NCBI RefSeq assembly: GCF_002158865.1
Contig: NZ_CP021455.1
Coordinates: 1,984,001-2,048,000 of the forward strand
DNA length: 64,000 bases
Direction of reading: 5' to 3'
Source: Comamonas serinivorans
GTDB taxonomy: Bacteria > Pseudomonadota > Gammaproteobacteria > Burkholderiales > Burkholderiaceae_C
The notes below the pieces were generated by a model. The model was not told the DNA's origin and made no database searches. It was given only the letters and a program-made list of their open reading frames with translations. The translations under genes and the position numbers were made by a program. Shown one piece after another: positions 1-9,990 of this stretch (position 1 is its first letter; every line of letters begins with the position of its first letter).

Positions 1-2378
1 CCCAGGCCCGCGCCAGTGAACAGCAGGCCACGGTCACCCAGGTGCAGCAGCAGCTGCAGGTGCTGTCGGCCGAGCAGCGGCACGTGGGCGAGCAGGTGCG
101 CCAACTGGAACAACGCCGCGAGCGACTGGTGGGCGATCGCAAGGCGCTGGCGGCGCCCGATGAACAACGCCTGCTCAACCTGCGCGAGCAGCTGGACGAG
201 GCCAAGGCCGAGCGCGATGCCCTGGAAGCGCGCATCGCCGAGTTGCAGCAGCAGGTGCCGGACCTGGACGAAGCCCGCCGTACACGCCAGCAGGTGCTGA
301 ACACCGAAGCCGCGCGCCAGGCCGAGCTGCTGGCGCGCATGGAGGCGCTCAAGGCCTTGCAGGAGCGTGTGAAGACCGACGGCAAGCTGGGCCCGTGGCT
401 GGCCAAGCACGGCTTGGACGGGTTGCCTGGCCTGTGGCAGCGCCTGAAGGTCGAGCCCGGCTGGGAGCCCGCGCTGGAAGCCGCGCTGCGCGAGCGCGTG
501 GGCGCGCTCGAGGTCAGCCGGCTGGAGCTGACGCGCGCCTTTGCCAACGACGCGCCGCCCGCGCGGCTGGCGTTTTTCACCCCCGCCACGCCCAAGGCGC
601 CCGAGGGCGAGGGGCGGCTGCCGTCGCTGGCCTCGCGCCTGCGCCTGGGGGATGCAGCCTTGCAAAGCCTGCTGGCCGACTGGCTGAACGGCTGCCTGAC
701 CGCCGACAGCCTGGACGAGGCGCTGGCCGCGCGCAGCAGCCTGCAGCCCGGCCAGCTCATCCTCGTGCCGCAGGGCCATGCGGTGGACGCCCACAGCGTG
801 AGCTTTTACGCGCCCGATTCCGAACAGGCGGGCATGCTGGCGCGCGCGCAGGACATCGACAACCTGGAGAAGCAGCAGCGCGCACAAGGCCTGATCACCG
901 ACGAAGCAAAATCGGCGCTGGCCCGTGTGGAGGCGCAGTATCAAGATGCCAACCAACGTCTGTCATCGGAAAGGCGCAATACTGCCGAAACACAAACCCA
1001 GGTTCACCACCTCGAGGTCGAGGTGCTGCGGCTGACGCAGCTGGCCGATCAGGCGCGCGCGCGCAGTGCGCAGATCGACGGCGACCTGGCCGAGCTGGAT
1101 GCCCAGCTGGAAGCGCTGCAAGAGCGCCGCGTGACCGCGGAGGCGCGTTTCGAGGAGCTGGACATGCAGCTGGCCGACAGCCAGGAGCGGCACGCCAGCC
1201 TGCAGGATCGCGTGAGCGAGGCCGAGCGCAAGCTGGTCGCCTGCCGCGAGCAGCAGCGCTCGGTCGAGCGCCAGGCGCAGGAAGCCACCTTCGCGGCGCG
1301 CGCGCTGCAGGCGCGCCAGGCCGAGCTGCAGCGCACCATCGCGACTGCCGAACAGCAGGACCGCAGCCTGGCCGACGAGATGAGCCGGGTGCTGGAAGAG
1401 CTGGGCCGCCTGAACGACGCCGCCGCGCAAGGCGGGCTGCAGGAAGCCTTGGCGCTGAAGCTGGAACACGAGCAGACCCTGGCCGCGCGCCGCAGCGAAT
1501 ACGACGACCTCACGGTGCGCCTGCGCGCCAACGACGAGCGCCGCATGAAGCTCGAGCGCGAGCTCGAGCCGCTGCGCCAGCGCATCACCGAACACCAGCT
1601 GAAGGAGCAGGCCGCGCGCCTGGGGCTGGAGCAGTACAGCCAGATGCTGGACGACGCGGGCGCCGACCGGGACGCGCTGCAGGCGTCCATCGCGCAGGAG
1701 GGCGTGCGGCTGCAGGGCCTGCAGTCCGAAATCGACCGCATCAACCGCGAGATGAACGCGCTGGGCGCCGTGAACCTGGCCGCGCTGGAGGAGCTGGGCG
1801 TGGCGCGCGAACGCAAGGTGTTCCTCGATGCACAGTCGGCCGATCTCGTCGAGGCCATGACCACGCTGGAAGACGCAATCCGCAAGATCGACGCCGAGAC
1901 GCGCGAGCTGCTGGGCAGCACCTTCGACACCGTGAACGCGCATTTCGGCCGCATGTTCCCCGAGCTGTTCGGTGGCGGGCAGGCCAAGCTGATGATGACC
2001 GGCGACGAGATCCTGGATGCCGGGGTGCAGGTGATGGCGCAGCCGCCCGGCAAGAAGAACCAGACCATCCACCTGCTGTCGGGGGGCGAAAAGGCGCTGA
2101 CCGCCATCGCGCTGGTGTTCGCCATTTTTCAGCTCAACCCGGCGCCATTCTGTCTGCTGGACGAGGTGGATGCGCCGCTGGACGACGCCAACACCGAACG
2201 CTACGCCAAGCTCGTGGCCCACATGAGCCAGGAGACGCAGTTCCTGTTCATCAGCCACAACAAGATCGCCATGGAGATCGCCGAGCAGCTCGTCGGCGTG
2301 ACCATGCAGGAGCAGGGTGTCTCGCGCATCGTGGCCGTGGACATGGAATCTGCCATGAACATGGCAGAAATGGCATGA
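1..2378 (+). CDS. smc: Chromosome segregation ATPase SMC, C-terminal two thirds (5' end outside window)
   Basis: The frame is open from the window edge, so the N-terminal Walker A head is missing. What is visible starts in the first coiled coil, passes a globular hinge at roughly residues 120-275 of the visible part (around LGPWLAKHGLDGLPG), returns through a long Gln/Glu/Arg/Ala-rich coiled coil, and ends in the C-terminal ATPase half. That half carries the ABC signature LLSGGEKALTA, the Walker B stretch FCLLDEVDAPLDD and the switch histidine in FISHNK. SMC dimers with ScpAB organise and segregate the chromosome. The zipA gene follows 82 bp downstream, an order I associate with Burkholderiales. 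This is host chromosome, not phage. Confidence 0.96.
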   Translation, partial: QARASEQQATVTQVQQQLQVLSAEQRHVGEQVRQLEQRRERLVGDRKALAAPDEQRLLNLREQLDEAKAERDALEARIAELQQQVPDLDEARRTRQQVLNTEAARQAELLARMEALKALQERVKTDGKLGPWLAKHGLDGLPGLWQRLKVEPGWEPALEAALRERVGALEVSRLELTRAFANDAPPARLAFFTPATPKAPEGEGRLPSLASRLRLGDAALQSLLADWLNGCLTADSLDEALAARSSLQPGQLILVPQGHAVDAHSVSFYAPDSEQAGMLARAQDIDNLEKQQRAQGLITDEAKSALARVEAQYQDANQRLSSERRNTAETQTQVHHLEVEVLRLTQLADQARARSAQIDGDLAELDAQLEALQERRVTAEARFEELDMQLADSQERHASLQDRVSEAERKLVACREQQRSVERQAQEATFAARALQARQAELQRTIATAEQQDRSLADEMSRVLEELGRLNDAAAQGGLQEALALKLEHEQTLAARRSEYDDLTVRLRANDERRMKLERELEPLRQRITEHQLKEQAARLGLEQYSQMLDDAGADRDALQASIAQEGVRLQGLQSEIDRINREMNALGAVNLAALEELGVARERKVFLDAQSADLVEAMTTLEDAIRKIDAETRELLGSTFDTVNAHFGRMFPELFGGGQAKLMMTGDEILDAGVQVMAQPPGKKNQTIHLLSGGEKALTAIALVFAIFQLNPAPFCLLDEVDAPLDDANTERYAKLVAHMSQETQFLFISHNKIAMEIAEQLVGVTMQEQGVSRIVAVDMESAMNMAEMA

Positions 2379-2460
2379 GGCCGATGCGCCGTCTGGCCGG
2401 GGCTCACTACAATTTCCACATGAGTATGACCGTGCGGGTTCGTGTGGAGGCGGCTGAGCG

Positions 2461-3492
2461 ATGAGTTCCTTGCAAGTGGGTTTGGCCATCGCCGGTGGCC
2501 TGGTGTTGGCGGGGCTGGTGGCCCACAGCACCTGGATGTCACGCCGCGCCGAGCCGCGCCGCGCCGTGGATGAGTCGGGCGAAGCCAAGACCACCTTCGA
2601 GCCGATTGCGATGCCGGGCGGTGGCCTGGGCTCGGGCGCCGTGCTGTCGTCGGCCAATCACCTGCACGACAAGCGCCTGCGCATCGACCCGCTGATCGAC
2701 GTGGTGGTGCCGCTCGCGCTGGACCATTTGGTGTCGGGCGATGCCGTGCTGGCCAACCTGCCTCATACGCGCCGCGTGGGCACCAAGCCCTTTCTGGTCG
2801 AAGGCCGCAACGACGCCAGCGGCCAATGGGAACAGGCCGAACCCGGCCGGCGCTACAACGCCTTGCAGGTGGCCGTGCAGCTGGCCAACCGCAAGGGCGC
2901 GCTCAACGAGATCGAGTTTTCTGAATTCGTGATGAAGGCTCAGGCCTTTGCCGACGCGCTGGGCGGCTCGCCCGAATTCCCCGAGATGCTGCACGAAGTG
3001 GCGCGGGCGCGCGAGCTGGACCAGTTCGCCAGTGAACACGACGCGCAGCTCAGCGTCTGCCTGCGCGCGCGCGGGGCGGCTTGGAGCCCCGGCTACATCA
3101 TGCAGCAGGCGGCGCGCCAGGGCTTTGTGGCCGGCGCGGTGCCGGGCCGCATGGTGCTGCCGGGCTCGCAACCCGGCATGCCCGTGCTCAGCCTGAGCTT
3201 CGACACCCAGGCCGCCTTGGCCGAAGACCCCAACGAGGCCGCGATCTTCGAGCTGGCCCTGAGCCTGGATGCACCCCATGTGCCGCGCGAGGAAGAACCC
3301 TTTGCCCGCATGGGCCAGGTAGCCCTCGCGCTGGCGCAGGAGATGGAAGGCGTGGTCACCGACGACCGCGGCAATCGATTGGTGAACGAAGCCATCGAGG
3401 CCATCGCCATCGACCTGGCCCAGCTCTACGACGAGCTGGATGCCCACGACCTGTCTGCGGGCTCGCCGCAGGCGCGGCGCCTGTTCAGTTGA
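2461..3492 (+). CDS. zipA: Cell division protein ZipA (FtsZ-interacting membrane anchor)
   Basis: The 343-residue protein begins with one membrane segment (about residues 5-22, VGLAIAGGLVLAGLVAHS) followed by a basic patch, matching the N-out bitopic topology of ZipA. A short linker leads to a C-terminal domain of about 140 residues (from GSQPGMPVLSLSFD on) matching the FtsZ-binding fold. ZipA tethers FtsZ tails to the inner membrane early in divisome assembly. The ATG follows GAGGCGGCTGAGCG. The linker is short compared with the Pro/Gln-rich one of enteric ZipA, which fits beta-proteobacterial versions. ligA usually follows in related genomes but is absent here because phage sequence begins after 3838. 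Confidence 0.9.
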   Translation: MSSLQVGLAIAGGLVLAGLVAHSTWMSRRAEPRRAVDESGEAKTTFEPIAMPGGGLGSGAVLSSANHLHDKRLRIDPLIDVVVPLALDHLVSGDAVLANLPHTRRVGTKPFLVEGRNDASGQWEQAEPGRRYNALQVAVQLANRKGALNEIEFSEFVMKAQAFADALGGSPEFPEMLHEVARARELDQFASEHDAQLSVCLRARGAAWSPGYIMQQAARQGFVAGAVPGRMVLPGSQPGMPVLSLSFDTQAALAEDPNEAAIFELALSLDAPHVPREEEPFARMGQVALALAQEMEGVVTDDRGNRLVNEAIEAIAIDLAQLYDELDAHDLSAGSPQARRLFS

Positions 3493-3739
3493 TTTTCTGG
3501 GGTATGCGCATGTTGGCGTTTCATATGAGACGCCGACATGGCTGTACCCCCGAATGTTGTGCCGCGCGGGCCACGGTCATGGTCTCCAAATAACGTCAAG
3601 GTTTGAACATGGCCTGCGTTGCTGCTGCTCATGGGCAATCGCGAACGGCCCCACGGCCGCAGGCCGGTTGCTGCAATTGAGGATGTGTGGCCGAGCCAGA
3701 CCACTTGACGCGGCACAGCAAGAACAGCCGACGCCATTG

Positions 3740-3826
3740 CACCAGCTTTTGATCACCGTTTTTGTGATTACTGTGCAAACAGCGTTAATTTACTGCTATA
3801 CTTTCAGCTTCGACACGAAACAAGCC
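3740..3826 (+). promoter_or_regulatory. Probable promoter of the interrupted tRNA-Ser gene
   Basis: The 334-bp spacer after zipA holds no gene I can support. Near its end is a -10-like TATACT at 3797-3802 inside an AT-richer stretch, about 25 bp before the tRNA 5' end at 3827. No strong -35 is evident; TGCAAA about 17 bp upstream is the best candidate. Confidence 0.45.
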
Positions 3827-3838
3827 GGAGAGGTGCCG
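3827..3838 (+). pseudogene. 5' tip of tRNA-Ser(CGA), cut off at a chimeric junction
   Basis: GGAGAGGTGCCG is the expected acceptor 5' strand and start of the D arm of a serine tRNA. Its first seven bases are exactly complementary to CCTCTCC, the acceptor 3' strand found at 14363-14369. From 3836 on, the sequence is identical to the tape-measure gene at 62728, with CCG shared by both. The tRNA is therefore interrupted after about 12 bases; its anticodon arm and 3' part lie at 14309-14373. Joining the two would restore the gene apart from a few D-arm bases. Confidence 0.75.
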
Positions 3839-5493
3839 CACGCGTGCTCGATCAGCTTGGCAAGTCGGTGCTGGAATTCGGCGGCTACAGCCAAGATGTG
3901 ATCTACCAGATCACCAGCCTCATGGGTGGGCGTGGACTCGTTCAATTCGGTGTACTCCGCTTACGTCCAGGCGTTCTACACCGAGCAGGAGCAACTTGAT
4001 CTGCTGCAGCGTCAACTGCAAGAGCAGTTCGGTGCGCTCAATGTGACGATGCCCAGCACGATTGAGGGTTCCGGTCCCTGGTCGAGTCGCTGGACCTGAA
4101 CGATGAGGCGTCACGCAGCCTGTTTGCCTCGCTGCTGAGCATCATCCTCAGTTCGCGCAGTTCGTGACGGCCATGGGCACGGTGGAGGAGGTGGTCGAAG
4201 AGGTCACCAAGACCGTCGCCGACCTGTATGCCGAAGCCAAGTCGCGCACCGACGGCAGTTTCGCGGCGTACCAGAAGAACCAACAGAAGGTCATCGACCA
4301 GTGTCGGATGTTCAGACCGCTGCCGAAGAGGCTGCCGAAGAAGCGCGCAGCCTCTTCGACCTGCTGCACGACAGCGTGCGCGAGCTGTACGGCAACGTGG
4401 ACAGCACCGCGCCATGCAAGCCGACCAGGGCAATGCGTACATCAGCGCTGCCCTGGCTGCTGCGCGTGCGACCGGCATCCTGCCTGACTATGAAGCACTG
4501 AGCGATGCAATCAGCGGTGGCGTGGCGGTCTGGTGTCGTCAGGGTTCGACAGCAAGGCCGAGTACGAGGCAGCCCAACTGATCCTGGCCGCAGGCTGTCA
4601 GAGCTGGAGGGCTACGCAGACAGCCAACTGACAGAAGCCGAGCGCCAGGCAGCCTATGCCCAGGAACAGAATCGACCTCATCAACAAGGAGATCGCGCTT
4701 CAGCAGGAAATGATCGCTGCAATCCGCGAGGGCAACGAGTTCCAGGGAACGATTGCCGAGTTGGCCCAGGCCATCCTTGATGAGCGCGCGGCGAAGGAAG
4801 CGCTGGAAGCCGAGAGGGCTGCGGCAGCAGGCAAAAAGGGAGCGGGCAGTGGTGGCTTGAGCTTCGGCGTCGATGGCAAATTTGTCGGAAGTGGTGACCA
4901 GGGGAAATGGTTCGCGACTCGCCAAGACGCAGAGGATGAACTGCGGCGCATCAACGCCGCTGGCGGCTATGGCTATGTCCGCATCAGCGGCTCAGGCTGG
5001 GAAGCGTTCGAAATGGGGTCCGGCTTTTCGGAGTACGGCGCCATCAAGAGCTTGGCCGACCTGATCCGTTCGGGCGCCTCCGGTGATGCTGTGCTCGAGG
5101 CCGCTGTGGGCAAACAGGTGTCGCAGCTCACCCGAGCAATGGGGTTTGCTGACGACAAGGCCATGGCCGACTGGCTGCGGGAACAGGGCTACACCGTCGG
5201 CTCAGGGCGGACTGATCGGTCCCCGGAACAGCTTTGCAGTGGGCACCAACTTTGTCCCCTACGACATGGTGGCCCAGATCCACCGTGGAGAACGAATCAT
5301 CCCTGCTGCTGACAACAGCGCGCTAATCGCCGCCGTGAATGGGCGAGATGGCGGCATGCAAGCGCAACGCACTGAACAGCAAATTGCGACCCTTCAAAAG
5401 GGATTCAGTGCAACGGTTCGCGAGCTGTCTGACGTGAAAAACCTACTCAAGCGGCTGGCGACTGTCAGCGAAGCCACATATCAAAAGGCATAA
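3836..5493 (+). pseudogene. Tape-measure protein C-terminal segment, frameshifted second copy
   Basis: Bases 3836-5104 match 62728-64000 throughout, except for eight single-base indels (near 3929, 4067, 4147, 4303, 4411, 4520, 4593 and 4672), which account exactly for the 4-base length difference. No substitution was seen. The reading frame is open in pieces only. After 5104 the segment supplies the part of the tape measure that lies beyond the window end in the other copy: a glycine-rich stretch, then FVPYDMVAQIHRGERI and a final coiled coil ending SEATYQKA at 5493. The missing bases fall mostly in short homopolymers, typical of unpolished consensus. Combined with the other copy this gives a tape measure of roughly 1800 residues. 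Confidence 0.85.
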
Positions 5494-5503
5494 GGGGGAT
5501 AGA

Positions 5504-6423
5504 TGGCCAATCCATTGCGGGTGCTTCGCCGTTGACCATTACGCCTGCCCAAATCGTATTCACCAATGTTCCGGACACGGATTATGCGGAGTGGGGCAGG
5601 CACAACCTATGCATCTGGCGATAACGTCAAGAAGGGCGTCAATGTTTACAGAAGCCTGATCGACTCGAATACCGGTAACGACCCAGCCGACCAAATCAAC
5701 AACGCGGCCAAATGGAAGTTGATGGGCGTCATCAACCGAATGAAGCCCTTTGACGAAAAGCTCAGCACAAAAGTCCGTCAGGCCAATTCAATCATTTATC
5801 ACCTTGATGTCGGGAGAGTGGCAACCTCGGTCATCATCAAGGGAGTTGAAGGGGCTGAATCCATAACCTTGAGGGTGGTGGTTGACAGCACAGTGATCTA
5901 CACCTTAACTGTGCCGATGTTCGCTGTGCCGACTGAATCAGGCTTATGGCATTGGCTATATGGAAATCGTGAGGATGGGACTGATGCCAACTTCTTCAAT
6001 CTGCCCACTTACACGGGAGCCACGCTTGAAATTGAAGCAACAGGAACTGCTGACTTGGCGATTGGCGTGATCGCAGTCGGAAGCCTTGTTGAGTATGGTG
6101 AATATGTCCTCACGGGTTCGGGTGTGAGCATCAACAACTTTGCGCTCGGTGGTTACGACGACTGGGGCGACCCCATCATCAATCAGCTTTCATGGTCTAA
6201 AACTGCAACCGTGGATGTTCTGCTCAGAAAACGCGAGGTGGATGCGCTGCAAAAAATGATTGCCAAGGCACGGTTTAGTCCATCTATTTGGATTGGCTCA
6301 GAGGACTACGAGTCCTTGAATATTTATGGATTTGTGGAAAGCTTCGATATCCCACTGGCTTGGGAATACCCAGAGGCGAGATTGACAATTAGGGGTTGCC
6401 AGAATGACGGTGCCGTATGTTGA
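5504..6423 (+). pseudogene. Phage tail protein downstream of tape measure (frameshifted near its start)
   Basis: An ATG at 5504 opens MANPLRVL and breaks within 30 bases. The frame resumes and is uninterrupted from 5566 to 6423 (285 codons). The N-terminal part has a GTTYASGDNVKKGVNVYRSL motif with NTGNDP, resembling the aromatic/Gly pattern of small carbohydrate-binding or tail-collar modules. The rest looks beta-rich (VDVLLRKREVDALQKM, SFDIPLAWEYPEARLTIRG). Its position straight after the tape measure suggests a distal tail or tail-tip component. I do not recognise a named family. The early indel is probably a sequence error. Confidence 0.6.
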
Positions 6424-7143
6424 TACAAATTTCGATGGCCCAAAACTCGGACACCCCTACGGTGTTCTCGGGAAAGGCTGAGACGGCGGGGAGCAAGCTA
6501 AACCCATGGGGTGAGCAACTTAATGACCTGGGCGATTATGTCAATGCGCGCGCTGACGATGCCGAGACATCGGCGACCCAGGCGGACGAGCACGCCAGCC
6601 GCCGCCGAGCGCCTCGCCGATGTGCAGACCGCTGCAGCAGGCGCATTCGCTGCTGCCGCCTACAAGGGGGAATGGTCCACCCTGGTAGGGCCGCTGGCTG
6701 TGCCGGCAACGGTCACGCATCAGGGCCGGCTCTGGTATTTGAAGCAGGCCCTTGCCGATGTGAGCACGCAGCCCCCCTGCGCTCGGCTCCACGTATTGGG
6801 TGAGGTGGCGCGCAATGAATACACGATTTTGCCGGCCCAGCAGGGAATACAGCCGCCGCAGACCGTGTGCTGTACCGCATGACTACGGGCACGTCGGTGC
6901 TTGTGCTGCCAGCTTCTCCCTGGCACGGCATGACCGTTGCTGCAGTCAACACCTCGGGAACGCTCACGCCGACCATCAACCGCAACGGCAAGACGATTTG
7001 GGGATGCCGAAAACTACATCATGAACCAGCTTGGCTGGCAAATCGCCTTGCAGTATGACGCGCCATCCGGAGACTGGGTGTGGGTCGGTGGGGTGACTGC
7101 TTACACAGAAAAAGTTGTGTGGGAGCTGCCGGTAGCGACATGA
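6404..7143 (+). pseudogene. Tail fibre/tip protein with Ala-rich coiled coil (frame broken several times)
   Basis: An ATG at 6404 gives MTVPYVDTNFDGPKLGHPYG; later frames continue with an alanine-rich helical stretch (DDAETSATQADEHASAAAER when frames are joined), then an aromatic-rich region (YKGEWSTLVGPLAVPATVTH, QGRLWYLKQALADV). It ends GGVTAYTEKVVWELPVAT before the stop at 7141. This helical linker followed by a small beta domain is common in siphophage fibre and tip-attachment proteins. At least three single-base shifts are needed to read it through. It overlaps the preceding gene by 20 bp and the next by 4 bp (ATGA). Confidence 0.55.
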
Positions 7144-8194
7144 CGCCGCAGGTCACATCGACCAATGCCGCTGCGGTCAACGGTGCCAATCATTGCTGAC
7201 AACACCCGGCATCACGCTCACGGCTCCAGATCCGCCGACAGACAAATTCCGGTTTGGGTTCACCAACGCCACGGCCATGGATGTGTATGTGGCCTGGGGC
7301 TCTAAAACGATCAAAGGGCGTGCGCCCTCACCAACTTCCATGGTCATTCCATCGCGCGGAAGCGCTGTGTGGAGTGGTCGGCATCAGCAAATACCTGGTG
7401 GAGCAATGAGTACCTATTCAAATCATTTTTGGCCCCGGCAGTAGCGCGGGGGCGGCGGTGGCAAATTGCGCTACCAGGAGTTCACGGGCAGCGGCACGTT
7501 ACGCCCTCCGCGCGCTGTTGGCGAATGGTGGCCAATGCTGGGTTCGCGCTGTTGGTGGCGGCGGCGGTGGTGGGGTGGCAACAACACCTCTGGGAGCGGT
7601 GGCGGCGGTGGCGGTGGCGGGGCCGTGAAGTTTCAGCCGATTACCGTCACGGTGCCTATCACTGTGACTATCGGCGGCGGCGGTGCAGCGTGCAGCAGGT
7701 GGCGCGGGGCAAGGGGGAATGGCACTAACGGTGGCACGACCAGCATTGGGGGCCTGCTATCAGCGGCAGGTGGTGCGGAGGTGGCGGCGCTGGCACAACC
7801 TCAAATAGTGGCGCAGGGAGCGACGGCGCCAGTGTGGTGGTGTGGTGGCGAGCTGGTGGTGGTGGTGGCGGTGGCGGTGCGGGAGGTGTTGGTGAAAAAG
7901 GCACAGCTCCAGTTGGCGGCGGCAACGGCACCCACGGTCAAGCGGCGGAAGTGGTGGTGTATCCGGTGAGATTGGTCGCAATGGCGGCCAAGGCTGGATG
8001 GCTTCGGCGGTGGTGGCGGCGGCGGCCATTCAACCGCAAGCTCTGGCGGTGGGGGCTCCAGTGGCGGCGGGCGTGGGTGGCAATCCGGGCTCCCCTGGAC
8101 GGGCGAATTCGGGTGGCGGTGGCGGTGGTCTGGTGGCAACAACGCAGGCGGTGCAGGCGGCAGCGGCTACGTGATTTTTATCTGGAACGAATAA
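7140..8194 (+). pseudogene. Glycine-rich tail fibre protein (frame broken)
   Basis: The start ATGACGCCG overlaps the previous stop. The N-terminal part reads TDKFRFGFTNATAMDVYVAW and WSNEYLFKSFL, a small beta domain. From about 7560 the codons become repeats of GGN in shifting frames, as in fibres with a polyglycine-II C-terminal bundle. The end is clear: GSGYVIFIWNE then TAA at 8192, a C-terminal pattern seen in phage glycine-rich fibres. Long G-tract content makes this stretch especially prone to indel errors. Likely role: host receptor recognition at the tail tip. Confidence 0.6.
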
Positions 8195-8615
8195 TGCTGA
8201 CTTACGCACTCATCAAAGAAGGCGCCGTGGTTAACACCATCGTGGCCGACGCCGATTTCGTGCCACCATCGCCAGCGAGTGGACCACATCGAGCCCCGCT
8301 GGCGATGCGGGCATTGGCTGGTCCTGGATGGTGGGACCTTCACGCCCCCCGTGGTGGCCCGTTGATCCAGGCCCCCGGCTGTTCCTCAGGTCTGCACGCC
8401 CGCCAGGGCTCGTCGCCCTGTTTGTGCTCAAGCAGATCACCGAGGATGAGTAAAGGCAGCCATTGCGGGCATCTCAGACCCTGCTGCGCGTTACACAGCG
8501 ACATCGGCTTGTCGCGCGCAACTGAATGGCGTAGGGACAGCGAAACGATGCAAGTCATGGCCACGTTGCTGTCGCGTCTGAAGAAGACTTGGATGAACTT
8601 TCACTTTTGCAGTGA
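8194..8615 (+). pseudogene. Tail fibre assembly/companion protein (frame broken)
   Basis: The ATG overlaps the fibre stop (TAATG). The start reads MLTYALIKEGAVVNTIVADA, followed after frame correction by IGWSWDGGTFTPP. This combination (a short Y-x-L-I start, a conserved VIVAD, then GxGWxxDGxTFTPP) recurs in phage tail-fibre assembly or cap proteins. A helical C-terminal part ends SEEDLDELSLLQ with a stop at 8613. At least three indels interrupt it. It probably helps fold or cap the fibre encoded just upstream. Confidence 0.55.
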
Positions 8616-8635
8616 CCGTCAACGTTTGGAGACCT

Positions 8636-8958
8636 ATGACATCAGCAGCTCAACAAGCAAAGGCGCCACTGTTCTACAGATCACGGGCGGAGTGTGCGAT
8701 CTGTCCAAGCGCACCTACTTTCATCAAACCGTGAGCAGCAACACGGCGTTCACGTTTATCAACCCACCTGAAGATGTGAAGATTTTCGAATTGGAAGTGA
8801 ATCATTCCGGAGGTACGCTTTCATTCCCTGGAAATGTTCGATGGATGGGTGCAATACTCCCAGCGGATACACAACAGGAAAGATTCACCTTTCCAATTCC
8901 GCCGTCCGCAATCGACCGGAGCTGACCAGTGGATCGCTCATTCATCCTGAATAGCTGA
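8636..8958 (+). pseudogene. Small tail-associated protein (frameshifted)
   Basis: An ATG at 8636 gives MTSAAQQAKA. The main open stretch reads VLQITGGVCDLSKRTYFHQT, then NTAFTFINPPEDVKIFELEV and LSFPGNVRWMGAILPA, and after a shift LFQFRRPQSTGADQWIASF with a stop at 8956. The beta-rich pattern and the QW motif resemble small domains found beside fibre genes. No firm family assignment. It lies between two glycine-rich fibre genes. Confidence 0.5.
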
Positions 8959-8959
8959 C

Positions 8960-9695
8960 ATGCGGTTCACCCCCTTTTGATTGGCCCGCTTGCTCCTCCG
9001 GTTGGCCCAAGTTTCACGCTCACGATTGCGAGCAGCGTGTATGCCCCCAACATCCGAGCCTTGGCAATTGCCGCAGGATGGGACGAAGAGGAGCTTCTGG
9101 TGGTGAACATCACAGCGCCAATTGTGGGCGCACCAACCTGGGTAGCACCCCATTCCCAGGAGGGTGACGCTGAACATTGGTGCGAGCTCAACGATTCTCG
9201 GTCGCAGGGGAGCGGCTGGCAGAACGGGTGCTTACCACGGCACTGCGGGTGGGCCCGCGCTCACGACGCGAGTGTTTGTCACTGTGAACAATGCCGGCGA
9301 AATAGCTGGCGGCCGGCGGCGGCGGCGGCATGGGCCGACGGTGGCATCCAGGTGGAAGAACGATCACGCTCCGTGGTTGGAGGCAACGGAGGGGCCGGCG
9401 CTGGACTGGAGCTTGGCGGCACCACGCAGATGTCTGCTCAATCCGGCGTGGATAGTGGCCCAGGCAGTGGTCTTACTCTTCGATCACCTTCGCATCTGGC
9501 TGGCGGAAGGTGGCGATGGTGGGACGGAGTGGTCTGGGTGAGGCAGGAGCACAGGGTACTGGTGTTCATTCGGCGTGATGTGAGCAGCTACAGCCGTAGT
9601 GAGTGGGGTTCGGAGCTGCTGCAGGAGCGCGGTTGACGGCAACAGCTACTCACTGGCAGTCTGCCGGAACTCGGCGAGGAGCACTCATCAATTGA
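8960..9695 (+). pseudogene. Second glycine-rich tail fibre-like protein (frame broken)
   Basis: After the ATG at 8960 the joined frames read PPVGPSFTLTIASSVYAPNI, then ALTTRVFVTVNNAGEIAGG and a GG-rich run through about 9480, ending near ALIN with a stop at 9693. It parallels the fibre at 7140-8194 in having a glycine-rich distal part. Several indels interrupt it, and the GGC/GGT tracts make the true length uncertain. It is followed by a clear terminator, so it ends the structural block. Confidence 0.5.
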
Positions 9696-9716
9696 CAGCA
9701 ACTCCACACAACACAG

Positions 9717-9738
9717 GCCACCTCCGGGTGGCTTTTTT
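9717..9738 (+). terminator. Intrinsic terminator after the fibre genes
   Basis: GCCACC, a short loop, GGTGGC, then TTTTTT: a compact GC hairpin with a U-tract between the fibre block and the lysis block. Confidence 0.8.
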
Positions 9739-9750
9739 CATGGAGCCCAC

Positions 9751-9990
9751 ATGAGCACCAGATCGAGACACGCGTCACACGGCTCGAGAGCGGGTCACGT
9801 CGATTCGCTCAGATTCACGAGCTTGAGCGCGATGTCAAAGCCAACTACGTGACGAAGACCGAGCTGTCACCGATTGCGAAGTTGGTGTACGGCGCTGTCG
9901 CCATCATGCTCATGGCCGTCATCTCCGCCGTGGTTGCGCTCGTCGTGGGCAAAGGGGCTGACATGCTGCATTTCTGGAAACGGTCCTGCC
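9751..9990 (+). pseudogene. XhlA-type membrane protein of the lysis module (frameshifted)
   Basis: Joined frames give a charged amphipathic helix (IETRVTRLESGSRRFAQIHE, LERDVKANYVTKTELSPI) followed by one membrane segment (AKLVYGAVAIMLMAVISAVV). This is the plan of haemolysin XhlA-like proteins that accompany phage holins. The ATG at 9751 starts in a frame that shifts within 15 bases. The 3' limit is uncertain because the next gene starts around 9963 and an indel sits there. Confidence 0.5.

Noticed and set aside
395..2464. A 689-codon plus-strand frame overlapping smc
   Set aside because: Composition is almost only Arg, Ala, Gly and Pro, as expected for a shifted frame of a GC-rich gene.
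963..2657. Long open frames on the minus strand across smc and zipA
   Set aside because: They mirror the high-GC coding frame of smc, have low-complexity Leu/Arg/Gln/Ser content and no start context; shadow frames.
3836..5104. Genuine tandem duplication of the tape-measure gene in evolution
   Set aside because: Differences are only single-base indels that destroy the frame, with no substitution; sequence error or assembly explains this better.
7725..8142. Pro/His-rich frames on the minus strand opposite the fibre gene
   Set aside because: They are complements of GGN repeats in the glycine-rich fibre and have no independent support.
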